Below, piece by piece: positions 34,915 through 43,309 of a stretch of DNA of 64,000 bases. The stretch's first letter is position 1; each line of letters starts with the position of its first letter. The stretch is from assembly GCA_965247295.1 (NCBI GenBank), contig CBDFGQ010000006.1:310001-374000 (forward strand). Direction: 5' to 3'. Position numbers and translations under genes: made by a program. This DNA is from CBDFGQ01 sp965247295 (GTDB taxonomy: Bacteria > Chloroflexota > Dehalococcoidia > Lucifugimonadales > JAGWBF01). The notes under the pieces are model-generated. The model saw only the letters and a list, made by a program, of their open reading frames with translations. It had not been told where the DNA came from and searched no databases.

Positions 34915-35759
34915 CCGTAGTGGTAGACAGCAGCAGCTGTCTACCACACGACCTGGTGGAAAAGTGGAATATCTTTGTCGTACCCCATGAGTTGGTCATC
35001 GAGGACCGGTCCTTCAGGGATGGCGTAGATATAGAGCCCGCCGAGTTCTACCAAATCCTCCGGAAGAACCACGTACTCCCCACCACGTCCTCTCCCAAAC
35101 CTGCCAGCTTTCTCGAGGCTTTCCGAGCGGCCAGCGCCGTCGCGGATAGCGTGGTGTGCATAACTCTATCCGCCAACTACAGCTCCACCTACGATTCCGC
35201 TTCAGCCGCCGTCAGGTCAGCCGAGGCCGAGATACCCGGTTGCCGCATTAAGACGGTGGACAGCATGACCGCGGCAGGGGCGAAGGGGCTCATGGCCCTG
35301 GAGGCCGCCAGAACCGCAGAGCGCGGAGCCACCCTGGACGAGGTAGTGGACCGGGTCGAGGAACTGATACCCAGGATGAACCTGCTCGCTTGCCTGGAAT
35401 CCTTTGACTATTTGAGAAGGAGCGGCAGGGTTCCCAGGGTGGCAGCTTGGGCCGGTTCCCTCCTTGGGATCAGACCCGTGACCGAGCTGAAGCTGGGGGA
35501 GGCCAGGCTGCTGGACAAGCCCAGAAGCCGCGCCAGGGCCATGGAACGGCTGGTGGCCATCATGAAGGAGCGTGTCGAGGACAGACCCGTGCACGTTAAC
35601 GTGATGCACGGCAACGCTGAGGCCGACGCCGAAACTCTGTACCAGCGGGTGGAGGCGGAGTTCGGATGCCAGGAACTACTTATCAGCGAGTTCACTCCGG
35701 TAATGGGCGCTCACCTGGGCCCTGGCCTTCTGGGTCTGGCCTTCTACACCAAAAATTAG
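34893..35759 (+). CDS. DegV family fatty-acid-binding protein
   Basis: A 288-residue DegV protein; the family binds fatty acids and in some bacteria (FakB) presents them to a kinase. Features: KVAVVVDSSSCLPHDLVEKWNIFVVPHELVIED, the Thr-Ser loop TTSSPKPASFLEAF, ITLSANYSSTYDSA, DSMTAAGAKGLM, and the late GAHLGPGLLGLAFYT. Start is TTG 34893 with GGGGAGG ten nt upstream; GTG 34920 is an alternative. No fakA is adjacent. Confidence 0.92.
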   Translation: MVHQRKVAVVVDSSSCLPHDLVEKWNIFVVPHELVIEDRSFRDGVDIEPAEFYQILRKNHVLPTTSSPKPASFLEAFRAASAVADSVVCITLSANYSSTYDSASAAVRSAEAEIPGCRIKTVDSMTAAGAKGLMALEAARTAERGATLDEVVDRVEELIPRMNLLACLESFDYLRRSGRVPRVAAWAGSLLGIRPVTELKLGEARLLDKPRSRARAMERLVAIMKERVEDRPVHVNVMHGNAEADAETLYQRVEAEFGCQELLISEFTPVMGAHLGPGLLGLAFYTKN

Positions 35760-35816
35760 GGGCTGTAAGCTGGAACGGGGAGGCAGCCGCCCGGCGCTTA
35801 GGAAACGGCAGCCCAG

Positions 35817-35845
35817 TCGACCAGAGTTGGTAGTTGGCCTACAAT
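35817..35845 (+). promoter_or_regulatory. Possible promoter for a near-leaderless kinase transcript
   Basis: TCGACC (35817-35822), 17 nt, TACAAT (35840-35845). The first transcribed base would fall at about the ATG 35852, which has no ribosome site, so a leaderless mRNA is possible. Confidence 0.4.
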
Positions 35846-35851
35846 TGCTGC

Positions 35852-36532
35852 ATGGGCGTGAGGAGTTCAACCCAATCTCCGTTCGCTAATGGCGTAGCCG
35901 GTGCCGTTATGAGAGGGTCACAGAGCACCATATCAGAACGCGTGGACGACCTGGAAAGGCTGAGAGAATCCCTTCCAGGGCCCCCACCACCTGTGGCCAA
36001 GCCGGTTATGGTGGTGGTCAGCGGCCTCCCGGGATCCGGCAAGTCCTACCTCAGCCGCAGACTGGCCGCCCAAGTGCCACTGCTCGTGCTGGAGAGCGAC
36101 GCCCTCCGCGAGACCCTCGTTCGGAGGCCCAGTTACAGCAAGGCGGAGAGCGGCCGGCTCTTCAGGGCTTGCCACGCCCTGATCGGCGACCTTCTGAGGC
36201 AGGGCATTTGTGTACTCCTGGACGCCACCAACCTCTTGGAGTGCCACCGTGAGCGCCTGTACCATATCGCTGAAGGGATGGGTGCCAGGCCTATCATCGT
36301 AGACGTACAGGCCCCACCCGAGGTCATTTACCAGCGCCTCAAGGACCGCTCAGAAGGGGTGGATATCCAGGACCGCTCCAGCGCCGACTGGCCCGTGTAC
36401 CAGCGCATGAGCAGCACCGCCGAGCCTATCAGGCGCAACCACTTCGTGGTGGATACCTCTGAGGACATTGCCCCAGCCATAGCGAAACTGGTCCGCGAGA
36501 TCGGACGCCGCACGCGCGCAGCCGAACTATAG
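35852..36532 (+). CDS. P-loop kinase, AAA_33/zeta-toxin-like
   Basis: A P-loop protein with Walker A VVVSGLPGSGKSYLSRRLA, the segment LVLESDALRETLV, and DATNLLECHRERL like those in small-molecule kinases and polynucleotide kinases. The C-terminal part has the lid Arg-rich region YQRLKDRSEG. Substrate unknown. No antitoxin ORF is adjacent, so a toxin role is not supported. The start is uncertain: ATG 35852 lies just after a TACAAT, ATG 35909 is the next, and neither has a ribosome site; the kinase domain begins well after both. Confidence 0.8.
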   Translation: MGVRSSTQSPFANGVAGAVMRGSQSTISERVDDLERLRESLPGPPPPVAKPVMVVVSGLPGSGKSYLSRRLAAQVPLLVLESDALRETLVRRPSYSKAESGRLFRACHALIGDLLRQGICVLLDATNLLECHRERLYHIAEGMGARPIIVDVQAPPEVIYQRLKDRSEGVDIQDRSSADWPVYQRMSSTAEPIRRNHFVVDTSEDIAPAIAKLVREIGRRTRAAEL

Positions 36533-36559
36533 GATTCCCGACGTCGATAAGGAGGCACG

Positions 36560-38071
36560 ATGGAGATAAAGGTGGTTCCAGAGGATGTCACGCAGGTAAA
36601 GGTACCGGCCCTAGTCGTTAACCTGTTCGAGGGCGTCAAGCAGCCCGGAGGCGCCACCGGGGCCGTGGACCGCGCTCTGGATGGAGCCATTAGCCAGCTC
36701 ATCCAAGACGGTGAGATAAAGGGCAAAAAGGGGGAGAGGACCCTCATCCACACCTTTGGCAAGATCGCCCCCTCCAGGGTGTTGGTAGCGGGTTTGGGAA
36801 AGGGGGAGAGCTTTAATGCGGAAACTGTGAGGGAGGTGATGGCAGGCTCGTGCCGTTACCTGAGGAAGCTGGGCATCGAGACTGTGGCCACAATATCCCA
36901 TGGAGCCGGGATCGGGGGCCTGGATGCAAGGGCCTCGGGAGAGGCCATCGCGGAAGGGGCGATCCTGGGGCTCTACCGATTCAGGAACTATCTGACGAAG
37001 GACGAGGATGGCCAGGGTGAGCTACAGGAGCTGTTGGTCGTGGAGCGGGACTCGAGCAAGATCGACGATCTGGAACAGGGGGTGCAACAAGGCCGCATAA
37101 TGGCTCAGGCAGCTATCATTGCCAGGGACATGGTCAATGAACCTGCCAACGTTCTCACTCCGACTAGGATGGCCGAGATCGCCCGCGGGGTGGCAGAGGA
37201 GGAGGGACTTGAGATCAAGGTCCTGGAGAGCCAGCAGATGGAGGAGCTAGGTATGGGGGCCCTTCTGGGCGTGGCCAAAGGCAGCGACCAGCCGCCCAAG
37301 CTGATTATCCTCAGCTACTCCGGGGACCCCGACAACCCCTCCAACAACCTAGGTCTCGTAGGGAAGGGGATTACTTTTGACAGCGGCGGCATCTCCCTGA
37401 AGCCGGCGGGTGGCATGGAAGACATGAAGGGAGACATGGCCGGGGGTGCTTCGGTAATCGGCGCGCTCAAGGCCATTGGCCAGCTCAAGCCCAGGATAAA
37501 CGTGACAGGGATAATCGCGGCTACCGAGAACATGCCCGGGGGCTCCGCCCAGCGCCCCGGCGACGTCGTACGCAGCATGAGCGGGAAGACCATCGAGGTG
37601 ATAAACACCGACGCCGAAGGAAGGCTGGTCCTGGCGGACGCCCTGCACTACGCCCGGCAGATGGGCATAACTCGCATGGTGGATATAGCTACGCTGACGG
37701 GAGCAATGGTGGTCGCCCTTGGCAACAGCGCCAGCGGGGTGATGGGCAACAACCAGGAGCTGATAGACCGAGTCATAAAGGCGGGGGAGGCCACCGGGGA
37801 GCGAATCTGGCAGCTGCCCATGTACGACGACTATAAAGAGCAGATCAAGAGCAACGTGGCGGACATGAAAAACACGGGTGGCCGTGGCGCGGGCGCCATC
37901 ACCGCCGCCCAGTTTCTGGCGGAGTTCGCCGAGGATACGCCGTGGGCCCATCTGGACATCGCGGGGACCTACTTCAGCAGCAAGGAGAAAGGTCCTCTGG
38001 TTAAGGGGGGCACCGGCGTTCCCGCGCGGACACTAATAAACCTGGCATTGGAGCTGTCCAAGGTAGAGTAG
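36560..38071 (+). CDS. pepA: Leucyl aminopeptidase (M17, PepA)
   Basis: A 503-residue cytosolic dizinc/manganese aminopeptidase. The C-terminal catalytic domain has VGKGITFDSGGISLKP (Lys and Asp ligands), DMKGDMAGGASVIGA, the signature NTDAEGRLVLADAL and HLDIAGT. The N-terminal macro-like domain covers about 1-170. ATG 36560 follows AAGGAGG. The gene stands alone upstream of tRNA-His and tRNA-Arg; its end lies about 80 bp before tRNA-His. Confidence 0.96.
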   Translation: MEIKVVPEDVTQVKVPALVVNLFEGVKQPGGATGAVDRALDGAISQLIQDGEIKGKKGERTLIHTFGKIAPSRVLVAGLGKGESFNAETVREVMAGSCRYLRKLGIETVATISHGAGIGGLDARASGEAIAEGAILGLYRFRNYLTKDEDGQGELQELLVVERDSSKIDDLEQGVQQGRIMAQAAIIARDMVNEPANVLTPTRMAEIARGVAEEEGLEIKVLESQQMEELGMGALLGVAKGSDQPPKLIILSYSGDPDNPSNNLGLVGKGITFDSGGISLKPAGGMEDMKGDMAGGASVIGALKAIGQLKPRINVTGIIAATENMPGGSAQRPGDVVRSMSGKTIEVINTDAEGRLVLADALHYARQMGITRMVDIATLTGAMVVALGNSASGVMGNNQELIDRVIKAGEATGERIWQLPMYDDYKEQIKSNVADMKNTGGRGAGAITAAQFLAEFAEDTPWAHLDIAGTYFSSKEKGPLVKGGTGVPARTLINLALELSKVE

Positions 38072-38153
38072 ACCCAAGGGTAGTTCGGCCCCGATGTTGA
38101 CTGGGAGGTCGGTTTCCCGTAGACTTCACCTTGGAACTCAACCGAAGAGGCAC

Positions 38154-38228
38154 GGTGAGCGTAGCCAAGGGGTCTAAGGCGCCTGGCTGTGGCCCAGGAG
38201 ATCGTGGGTTCGAATCCCACCGCTCACC
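38154..38228 (+). tRNA. tRNA-His (GTG)
   Basis: Cloverleaf: acceptor GTGAGCG (38155-38161) pairs with CGCTCAC (38221-38227); anticodon arm CCTGG-CTGTGGC-CCAGG with anticodon GTG; T arm GTGGG-TTCGAAT-CCCAC. The extra G at 38154 (G-1) and C at 38228 (C73) are the identity pair of bacterial tRNA-His, which confirms the call. CCA is not encoded. Confidence 0.97.
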
Positions 38229-38310
38229 CTTACTGAAGCCGGACGACGGGCTGGCTTTCGGGTGGGGTAGGTCCCAGAGAAGGTCAGGCTGGATGCTTAG
38301 AGTAAGGTAT

Positions 38311-38387
38311 GCGCCCGTAGCTCAAATGGATAGAGCACTGGGCTTCGGACCCAGTGGTTGCGGGTTCGAGTCCTGCCGGGCGCGCCA
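38311..38387 (+). tRNA. tRNA-Arg (TCG), with encoded CCA; integration target
   Basis: Acceptor GCGCCCG (38311-38317) pairs with CGGGCGC (38377-38383), G73 at 38384, CCA at 38385-38387. Anticodon arm CTGGG-CTTCGGA-CCCAG gives TCG, reading CGA-type Arg codons. The 3' part of this gene and its flank recur at 39898-39959, marking an attachment site. Confidence 0.96.
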
Positions 38388-38406
38388 TTGTTTGTAGCTA
38401 ATTCAC
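38346..38406 (+). repeat. Left attachment-site repeat (3' end of tRNA-Arg(TCG))
   Basis: From the anticodon loop through the CCA end and about 20 bp beyond, this sequence is repeated imperfectly at 39898-39959. The pair encloses a 1.5-kb segment with an integrase remnant, as expected for an element integrated in the tRNA gene. Confidence 0.7.
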
Positions 38407-38456
38407 CCACTGTAATGGCCACCTACCCCCCTCCTCCCAAAAAGCTTGCCGGCATT

Positions 38457-38700
38457 CTACATATGGATCCTATCTGGTGGCCTTGCTCGCGTTGTGTGTC
38501 TAAGCCCTTCATCACTCCGTATCGCCGCCTGTTCCTGGAGCCCTGGTACCGCATGGGAAAAGGTGTGCAGGGTGCTAGCTCGGGTGGAGTGACCTGGGCG
38601 CTCGGATACTATCTTAGGGTTGATGCCCTGCCTCATCATCCACGGAGCATAGGTGTGGCGGAACGCCCAGAAACGGACAGATAGGTAGACCCAATTCCCT
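38457..38700 (-). pseudogene. Tyrosine recombinase (integrase) C-terminal remnant
   Basis: On the minus strand the frame reads NWVYLSVRFWAFRHTYAPWM then MRQGINPKIVSERPGHSTRAS and TLHTFSHAVPGLQEQAA. This is the C-terminal catalytic part of a phage-type integrase: Arg in the RHT box, His in GHS, and the usual TxxTYSH(V)LPGMQEEA end. The catalytic Tyr is replaced by Phe (HTFSH), and the N-terminal two thirds are missing, so it is inactive. Lying next to the tRNA-Arg attachment repeat, it is probably the remains of the enzyme that integrated the element. Confidence 0.78.
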
Positions 38701-38808
38701 GATATCTTTGCCGAACGCGTAAGATACCGTACTAGGGTCTAGAGGCGAGCCGTCTGAGTGAGAGAACACCACCTCTGACGATGGCGTACCCAGTAAAGCA
38801 GCTACGAT

Positions 38809-39513
38809 TCACCTGCTTCTCCGTCGGCTTCCATCTCGTCTTTTTTCCCACTCTGGAGGGGGAAAGAGGCCATGCTGCCTTGTAACCATCATGACAAATG
38901 CCATCAGGCTTGGTATGCGGATTCGGTCCTGGTCCTGCAGCAACCAATCTGGAGGCACCGCGTTGTTAGGCCGGAACAGTCGCTCCAGGAGGTCTAGATA
39001 CTCCTGGTAATCTCCACTCCAGCGCCACGGCTGGTATGCGAGATACGATTCGACCGCCCTGGCAGCGACCTCGTTGAGATTGGTTGGGTGGTGCTCCCCA
39101 GAGCTCAGCCACTCGGCGGCCCTGAGACGATCCCGATCCCAGTACCTTAGACCAGGGGCCGCCAGATGCACACGCCAATACCACTTTACGAGTCCAAACG
39201 TAGGCCTGTGCGGCCGGCGTTCTAGCCAACGCTCGATGAAATCCAGTACAACCCTAGACCCATCCCAAGGGATGCCAGCTTCGTCCATCGACTCCGGCCA
39301 CCGGAAGGCAGCATACTCCATGCGCTTCTCTTCGGGCTTGGCCTTGTGTCCATCGTATAGGCGCCGCACCGTGCGCTCGCTCGGATAGTCCACACGGCCG
39401 TCCTTCTCGGCCTCCTCCTGTATGAGGCGCGTTATTGTTGGCGTCTTGTAGCCCTGCTCGGCGTAGACGGCGACCCGCTCGTGGTAGTGGGGGGCGGTTT
39501 TTGGCCGGGCCAT
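38809..39513 (-). CDS. Hypothetical DNA-binding-like protein of the tRNA-Arg element
   Basis: A 234-residue protein of unknown family. The N-terminus (YHERVAVYAEQGYKTPTITRLIQEEAEKDGRVDYPSERTVRRLYDGHKA) looks like a helix-turn-helix region of the kind found in recombinases or transposition-related proteins. The rest is Trp- and Arg-rich (VLDFIERWLERRP, LVKWYWRVHLAAPGLRYWDRDRL, YLAYQPWRW). It is flanked upstream by an AT-rich stretch with an operator-like inverted repeat, so it may bind its own promoter. It is the only intact gene between the two tRNA-Arg repeats. Confidence 0.6.
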   Translation of the reverse strand: MARPKTAPHYHERVAVYAEQGYKTPTITRLIQEEAEKDGRVDYPSERTVRRLYDGHKAKPEEKRMEYAAFRWPESMDEAGIPWDGSRVVLDFIERWLERRPHRPTFGLVKWYWRVHLAAPGLRYWDRDRLRAAEWLSSGEHHPTNLNEVAARAVESYLAYQPWRWSGDYQEYLDLLERLFRPNNAVPPDWLLQDQDRIRIPSLMAFVMMVTRQHGLFPPPEWEKRRDGSRRRSR

Positions 39514-39520
39514 AATTTCT

Positions 39521-39545
39521 CCAAAAAGGGTTTGACCGTTTTTGG
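39521..39545 (-). promoter_or_regulatory. Inverted repeat at the start of the element gene
   Basis: CCAAAAAGGG (39521-39530) and CCGTTTTTGG (39536-39545) are near-perfect arms around TTTGA, eight bases upstream of the ATG at 39513. A third copy of the half-site (CGGTTTTTGGCC) lies inside the start of the gene near 39495. This suggests autoregulation by the encoded HTH protein. Confidence 0.5.
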
Positions 39546-39897
39546 CCTAATATTAGCATCTCTAATATATCACTTTATAACGCAGTCATAATATATGAAT
39601 TGGCCGATATTAGTACAGTTGAAGAGGACCCAGCACGTGGAAACAGCGACCCTGACAATTCCCGACGCCGCTCGCAACTCGGGCATAGGGCGGCTAACGG
39701 GTGTAGGGGCACGGAGGATGACGCTTGTTCTGAAGCCACCCGTTTGCATCTGGTCCAGTTACGAATTTTGCCGACAAACGTCCTGGCACCGGAAGTCGTA
39801 AGGCGGCATCCCAGATACGACTTGGGCACCGTCAGGGATACACAGGAATCCCCTGGCGGATACTAAATGACGAGGTGGCACCAATGCCGCCAAGCAG
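39546..39897. other. Intergenic part of the tRNA-Arg(TCG) element
   Basis: The first 60 bp are AT-rich with several TATA-like stretches and probably hold the minus-strand promoter of the gene at 38809-39513. I see no supported gene in the remainder up to the right attachment repeat. Confidence 0.4.
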
Positions 39898-39959
39898 CGG
39901 ACCCAGTGGTCGAGGGTTCCAGTCCTGCCCGGCGCGCCATTTTTGTAGCAAAAACACCC
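39898..39959 (+). repeat. Right attachment-site repeat (partial tRNA-Arg(TCG) copy)
   Basis: CGGACCCAGTGGT, GGGTTC, AGTCCTGCC, GGCGCGCCATT, TTTGTAGC and CACCCAC are shared in order with 38346-38406. A few substitutions break the T-stem, so it is not a working tRNA. It marks the far end of the integrated element; 39960-40190 beyond it holds no recognised gene. Confidence 0.7.
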
Positions 39960-40190
39960 ACCATAAGTGGCTTGACCCCCCCCCACCTCGCAATACCTCC
40001 CACATCCTGCACGTGACCGTATCTGGTCGCCATATTGCGAAGGCTTTTACGCTGGGTGAACGATCCGTTGACTCACGGGTACGTGGAGGGCCCCGCTTCC
40101 GGCCAGGATCGTGGGTACAGCCGCTACAGGTGCTTATAACCGCCTGGGCCACCGCTGCCCTAAAGATGGCTCGAAGGCCACCCCGGCATC

Positions 40191-41429
40191 TCACGCCGTA
40201 GGTGCGGGTGCACCAGGCCTGCGCAGGGGGAGAAACATTATGACAATGGCCGGAATCATTGCCAGGATCCCGGCATAGTAATAGATGGAGCCATAGCCCC
40301 CCAGATGGTTAATCACAAGGATTGCCAGGAAGGGGGAAGCGGCGCCGATAGCTCCATTAATACCAAAGAGCAGCCCTAGGGCCGTGGCTTCCGTGCCCCT
40401 GCCCACCAGATCCAGAACAGATGCCTGAATGAGTTGGTGCAAGGCGAAGCTGAAAAGCCCCATGCCCGCCAGTACCAGGGCCAGGAGGAAACTGTCACCC
40501 GTGCTGACCACCACCAGGGAGAGGGTCGCGGCGACGATGAAGCCCGGCACCAGGACGACCTTCCGGCCGTATCTATCGGAGATTGCGCCCAGGAGCGGTG
40601 CGGATACTATCCCCATGCCGGACAGAAGACCCAGGTGGAAACCCGCCTCGATGCGGCCCATCCCCAGCTCGTCCCTCAGATAGAAGGGTGTCCAGTGGGC
40701 CACGGCGTTAAGCCCTATTCCTCGTAGCATCGCTGACGCCACCAGCCCCATAACTACAGGGTTCTTCATTACCCTCCCGGCCTCTCGGAACTGGCTCCTT
40801 AGCTCTCGCCTCTCTTCCTGCCCATCCTCCCTCCCCACATCCTTCAGAGACCACCATACGAAGATGGCCATGATCAGGGCCGGGATGGTGTAAAGAAAGA
40901 GGACATACCTCCAGAACAGTACGCTCAGGAGCACTCCGGCCAGCAGCGGGCCGAGGTAATTACCTATGCTTGGTACAGCGCCGTGAACGGCCATGGCAAA
41001 GCCCCTCCGATCGGGGAAACGCTGGGAAAGGGCCGCCGCCGCAGGCAGGTGCCACAGCGCGCCGGGTATGGATACACACAGAATGGCTATGACTAGAACG
41101 CCGAAGTTGGGCGAGGCCCCAATGAAGGCGTAGGAGAAGGCTGCCCCTACCATGCACCCGGTCAGGATCAGACCCCACTGTTGCTTCAGCATATCCACAA
41201 ATGGACCGCCACCCAGGTTCACGGCGCTGGAGCCCACCTGCCTTATCGAAAAGAGGCTGGCCACCTGAAGGTTGCTGAGGCCCATGACGGAAGCGCGAGC
41301 GATTTCCGAGATAATCAAAGGGAGACCCAGGTCGTACAGATGGGATATTCCGTGGCCGATGGACAGGTTCACCAGGACAAATCCCCTGTTCTGCCTACGG
41401 CCAGCCCGTACCCGAATGGCCTCTTTCAA
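40191..41429 (-). CDS. Major facilitator superfamily transporter
   Basis: A 412-residue protein with about twelve hydrophobic segments. MFS signatures: a central cytoplasmic loop (SLKDVGREDGQEERRELRSQF), and GAISDRYGRKVVLVPGF, the DxxGRK/R motif between helices 8 and 9. Positive charges at the N-terminus (RVRAGRRQNRG) suit a cytoplasmic end. Substrate unknown. Start is TTG 41429 with AGAGGAG upstream. The neighbouring aspartase gene is divergent, so a role in organic-acid or drug transport is possible but unproven. Confidence 0.9.
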   Translation of the reverse strand: MKEAIRVRAGRRQNRGFVLVNLSIGHGISHLYDLGLPLIISEIARASVMGLSNLQVASLFSIRQVGSSAVNLGGGPFVDMLKQQWGLILTGCMVGAAFSYAFIGASPNFGVLVIAILCVSIPGALWHLPAAAALSQRFPDRRGFAMAVHGAVPSIGNYLGPLLAGVLLSVLFWRYVLFLYTIPALIMAIFVWWSLKDVGREDGQEERRELRSQFREAGRVMKNPVVMGLVASAMLRGIGLNAVAHWTPFYLRDELGMGRIEAGFHLGLLSGMGIVSAPLLGAISDRYGRKVVLVPGFIVAATLSLVVVSTGDSFLLALVLAGMGLFSFALHQLIQASVLDLVGRGTEATALGLLFGINGAIGAASPFLAILVINHLGGYGSIYYYAGILAMIPAIVIMFLPLRRPGAPAPTA

Positions 41430-41831
41430 TCGTATCTCCTCTGGTTCACCGAAGGAACTTGACCTGGCACCGTCTTATTCCCTGGAAGCGCCAATGCCAT
41501 TCCCCTCCGCTACAGGTGGAGCGTAGGCTGTCAGACCTGGATCTTACAGCATCGCCTCTTGAGACCCCCCATGATAACACGTGGGGCTTTTTGGGGCTCT
41601 CCGTGACTCCTGGGGGCCTCTCCAGCCACTTTTGATTGCGGCTAAGGATGCCGATCTCTTCTCCGGAAACCTCTAGCGGAAAGTTGGAGCCGCTTCTCGA
41701 CTTCGTGGCCTTACGGCTTACTAATGTGGGTGTACGGGGATCATTACAGGAGGTGGCTTGCCGGTGCGAACTTGATTTAGAATAAGCAGCAAGGGATGCA
41801 CACCACAATTGGTGGCACTCGGGAGGGGCGA

Positions 41832-43292
41832 ATGTCAGTACAAAATTCAGGGACCCCGGCAGCCACCGGATCTGGACATTGTCGGGTTGAGCGAGACTTC
41901 CTCGGGGAAGTCTCCATTCCTCAGAATGCCTACTACGGAGTCCAGACCGTCCGCGCGGTGGAAAACTTCCCGATAACGGGATTCCCAATATCAACGTTCC
42001 CCAAACTGATAAGGGCGTTGGCGGCGATCAAATCAGCGGCCGCTCGTGCCAACGAAGAACTGGACCTTCTGCCAAAAGAGAAAGCCGATGCTATCTGCCT
42101 CGCTTGCGAGGAGATCATGGCGGACGAGCTCTCCGAGAACTTCATCGTGGACGTCCTTCAGGGAGGTGCAGGTACGTCCACAAATATGAACATCAACGAG
42201 GTCATCGCCAACCGGGCGCACGAGCTGCTGGGCAGAAGCAAAGGCGAGTATGGCTTCATCAATCCCAACGACCATGTCAACCTCTCACAGTCCACCAACG
42301 ACGTGTATCCGACCGCCATCAAGATCGCGTTGATCTACGATTTCAGGGAGCTGACCGAGGTCATGGGCGAGTTGATAGGTGCCCTGAGGGCCAAGGAGAA
42401 AGAGTTCTCGGATATTATAAAGGTTGGGCGGACCGAGCTGCGCGACGCCATTCCCATTACCCTCGGCCAGGAATTCGGCGCCTACGCCACGACCCTAGGT
42501 GAAGACATCCAGCGCCTGAACGAGGTTTGCGTGCTGCTGAGGGAGACCAACCTGGGAGGGACGGCGATAGGGACAGGCATGAACGCCGACCCGAGGTACC
42601 CCCAGCTGGTGTGCGAGAAGCTGAACAAAATCACTGGCCTGGAAATCGTGCCGTCGCCGGACCTGGTGGAAGCCACGCAGGACACGGGTGTGTTCGTCTT
42701 CGCATCCGGGGTGCTGAAGCGGACCGCCGTGAAGCTCTCCAAGATCTGCAACGACCTGCGGCTGATGTCCTCCGGTCCGCTGGCGGGGTTCAACGAGATC
42801 AACCTGCCTCCCGTCCAGGCGGGCTCCTCCATCATGCCCGGGAAGGTCAATCCCGTTATTCCCGAGATGGTGAACCAGGTGTGCTACCGGGTCATAGGTA
42901 GCGATCTCGTGATCACCCTTGCGGCCGAGGCAGGCCAACTGGAGCTTAACGCCTATCTGCCGGTCATCGCCTTCAGCCTCTTCGAGTCGACGGGGATGCT
43001 GAGGAACGCCATGATGACGCTGGCGGACCGCTGTATCTTGGGGATCACCGCCAATAGAGAATACTGCCTGGCTACCGTGCGGAACAGCCTGGGTCTGGCG
43101 ACGGCGCTCACCCCCTATATCGGTTACGAGAGGGCGGCTGCCATCGCCAGAGAGGCCTTCGAGACCGGGAAGTCGGTCTATGACCTGGCGAAAGAACGAG
43201 GAGTCATCTCAGAGACGCAGCTGGACAGGCTGCTATCCCCCGAGCAGCTGGTCAAGCCAACGAGCATGCGCAAACGCTCCCCCAGAGCTTAA
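41832..43292 (+). CDS. aspA: Aspartate ammonia-lyase (fumarase/aspartase superfamily)
   Basis: Catalyses reversible deamination of aspartate to fumarate. The N-terminal RVERDFLGEVSIPQNAYYGVQTVRAVENFPITG is typical of aspartases rather than class II fumarases. Active-site regions: GAGTSTNMNINEV, NPNDHVNLSQSTNDVYPTAI, and the superfamily signature GSSIMPGKVNPVIPEM with the catalytic Ser loop. 486 residues. ATG 41832 is chosen because GGGAGGGG lies just upstream; an earlier ATG at 41796 lacks a site. A TAGAAT at 41778-41783 may be the -10. The frameshifted dehydrogenase follows by 17 bp. Confidence 0.92.
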   Translation: MSVQNSGTPAATGSGHCRVERDFLGEVSIPQNAYYGVQTVRAVENFPITGFPISTFPKLIRALAAIKSAAARANEELDLLPKEKADAICLACEEIMADELSENFIVDVLQGGAGTSTNMNINEVIANRAHELLGRSKGEYGFINPNDHVNLSQSTNDVYPTAIKIALIYDFRELTEVMGELIGALRAKEKEFSDIIKVGRTELRDAIPITLGQEFGAYATTLGEDIQRLNEVCVLLRETNLGGTAIGTGMNADPRYPQLVCEKLNKITGLEIVPSPDLVEATQDTGVFVFASGVLKRTAVKLSKICNDLRLMSSGPLAGFNEINLPPVQAGSSIMPGKVNPVIPEMVNQVCYRVIGSDLVITLAAEAGQLELNAYLPVIAFSLFESTGMLRNAMMTLADRCILGITANREYCLATVRNSLGLATALTPYIGYERAAAIAREAFETGKSVYDLAKERGVISETQLDRLLSPEQLVKPTSMRKRSPRA

Positions 43293-43309
43293 AGAAGGAG
43301 CTCAACAAG

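Noticed and set aside
35834..36532. Zeta-type toxin of a toxin-antitoxin pair
   Set aside because: No small antitoxin ORF is adjacent and the kinase motifs are general.
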